Below, piece after piece: positions 63,249-64,000 of a stretch of DNA of 64,000 nucleotides. Both the position numbers and the translations under genes were made by a program. The notes beneath the pieces are model-generated. The model was not told where the DNA came from and did not search any database. It saw only the letters and a program-made list of their open reading frames with translations. Position 1 is the first letter of the stretch, and every line of letters starts with the position of its first letter. Source of the stretch: Paraliobacillus ryukyuensis (lineage in GTDB: Bacteria > Bacillota > Bacilli > Bacillales > Amphibacillaceae); assembly GCF_003315295.1 (NCBI RefSeq), contig NZ_QNRI01000002.1, forward strand, positions 434,001 to 498,000. Reading direction: 5' to 3'.

Positions 63249-63264
63249 ATACCCCTAATGGTAT
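63249..63264 (+). promoter_or_regulatory. CsoR/CstR-like operator candidate
   Basis: ATACCCCTAATGGTAT is an inverted repeat (ATACC/GGTAT) that resembles the GC-centred operators of CsoR-family repressors, including the persulfide sensor CstR. It lies 40 bp before a CoA-disulfide reductase gene, a known type of CstR target. Confidence 0.45.
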
Positions 63265-63303
63265 TATAGGTTTATAAATAAAGGTAATACTGGAGGTTTT
63301 GGA

Positions 63304-64000
63304 ATGGGTAAACGTATATTGATTGTTGGTGGTGTAGCTGGTGGTGCTTCGGTTGCTGCAAGGGTACGTCGCTTAGATGAAGAAGCAGAGATTATAATGT
63401 TTGAAAAAGGTCCCCATGTCTCTTTTTCAAATTGTGCTCTGCCATATCACTTAAGTGGTGAAATTGAAGATAGTAATAAATTAATATTAATGAATCCTGC
63501 GAAATTTGATAAAAGGTATCATATAGAAGCAAGAACAAATAGTGAAGTTATGACCATTAATCGTACGAAAAAAACAATCACAGTAAAAAACGTACAAACA
63601 GAAGAAACTTATGAAGAAGGGTATGACTATTTAGTACTCTCTCCAGGTGCGAGCCCAATTGTTCCTCCACTTAAAGGTGTGGACAGTCAACATGTTTTTA
63701 CCGTAAGAAATGTCGTTGATATAGACAAACTAAATCAATTTGTACAGCAACAACATATTAAGAACATTGCGGTGATTGGTGGTGGTTTTATCGGGTTAGA
63801 AGTGGCTGAGAACTTGGCATACGCTGGGAAAAACATTTCTTTGGTAGAGGCACAAAATCAAGTAATGGCTCCATTTGATTCTGACATGGTTCAGATTTTG
63901 CATAAAGAGCTGATTGACAAAGGAATTAACCTTGTCTTAAATGATGGCATTACCCAAGTAGAAGAAAGTCAAATTGTCTTAGCTTCAGGAACTAAAGTAG
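63304..64000 (+). CDS. CoA-disulfide reductase / FAD-dependent oxidoreductase, N-terminal part
   Basis: The gene runs off the window after about 232 codons. FAD-binding motif LIVGGVAGGASVAARVRRLD, the single redox cysteine in VSFSNCALPYHLSG (the SFxxC pattern of CoA-disulfide reductases and NADH oxidases), and the NAD(P)H motif IGGGFIGLEVAENL at about residue 160. It would reduce CoA disulfides or CoA persulfides. The C-terminus, where some members carry a rhodanese domain, is not visible. TGGAGG precedes the ATG. Confidence 0.92.
   Translation, partial: MGKRILIVGGVAGGASVAARVRRLDEEAEIIMFEKGPHVSFSNCALPYHLSGEIEDSNKLILMNPAKFDKRYHIEARTNSEVMTINRTKKTITVKNVQTEETYEEGYDYLVLSPGASPIVPPLKGVDSQHVFTVRNVVDIDKLNQFVQQQHIKNIAVIGGGFIGLEVAENLAYAGKNISLVEAQNQVMAPFDSDMVQILHKELIDKGINLVLNDGITQVEESQIVLASGTKV

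Overview
The window looks like chromosomal DNA of a low-GC, Gram-positive member of the Bacillaceae. Spacing of strong Shine-Dalgarno sites, frequent GTG/TTG starts, S-box and TPP riboswitches, cre-like boxes and gene content (YoaP, ThiT, KipI/KipA-type PxpBC, YesM/YesN-type regulators, hemolysin III, two DEAD-box helicases) all fit. A placement near the halophilic/alkaliphilic genera (Gracilibacillus, Oceanobacillus, Virgibacillus) is my inference from general resemblance only. There are no rRNA or tRNA genes, no CRISPR array, no prophage and no intact insertion sequence.

Layout. 1-2812: end of a peptide ABC transporter operon (binding protein tail, two permeases). 2813-5512: a scarred zone with a 52-bp tandem array, broken hydrolase and phosphoesterase pieces, an AraC-type regulator and two copies of a hairpin repeat. 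5513-13929: an S9 peptidase, then a glucitol-type PTS operon (SAF-domain dehydrogenase, GutM, EIIC, EIIBC, EIIA) flanked by two SorC-family regulators. 14100-23961: acetyltransferase, an MMPL exporter pair with a divergent TetR regulator, a UDP-sulfoquinovose synthase-like enzyme, a dicarboxylate/amino-acid symporter, and TPP-riboswitch-controlled thiT. 24009-35349: GH5 cellulase sitting on a truncated SDR gene, rpiA, phosphoesterase, Hsp20, a DUF389 protein, a sigma factor, amidase, DEAD helicase, hemolysin III, ROK sugar kinase. 35429-40923: MFS sugar transporter and a sugar-binding-protein/histidine-kinase/response-regulator set, the kinase carrying a late frameshift. 41118-45129: a decayed gene, an NADPH oxidoreductase and the 5-oxoprolinase genes pxpBCA. 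45217-54772: S-box leader with methionine genes, CNNM-type membrane protein, and a MetNPQ-type ABC operon that carries a URO-D-family methyltransferase-like gene plus ProC-like and VOC genes. 54999-64000: aldose epimerase-like protein, coiled-coil protein with 42-bp repeats, a 6-phospho-beta-glucosidase whose PTS partner is reduced to a remnant, a two-gene dehydrogenase/membrane unit, DbpA-like helicase, and the start of a CoA-disulfide reductase.

The most notable things are: (i) the MetNPQ operon with an embedded zinc-type URO-D methyltransferase and no S-box, suggesting import and demethylation of a methylated compound; (ii) a glucitol-type PTS operon whose only catabolic enzyme is a SAF-domain dehydrogenase rather than sorbitol-6-phosphate dehydrogenase; (iii) three intergenic arrays, with a shared roughly 21-bp pitch, in which a constant half-unit alternates with a variable half-unit; (iv) a XylFII/LytS/YesN-like sugar-sensing set with a frameshifted kinase; and (v) a lone sulfolipid-type UDP-sulfoquinovose synthase.
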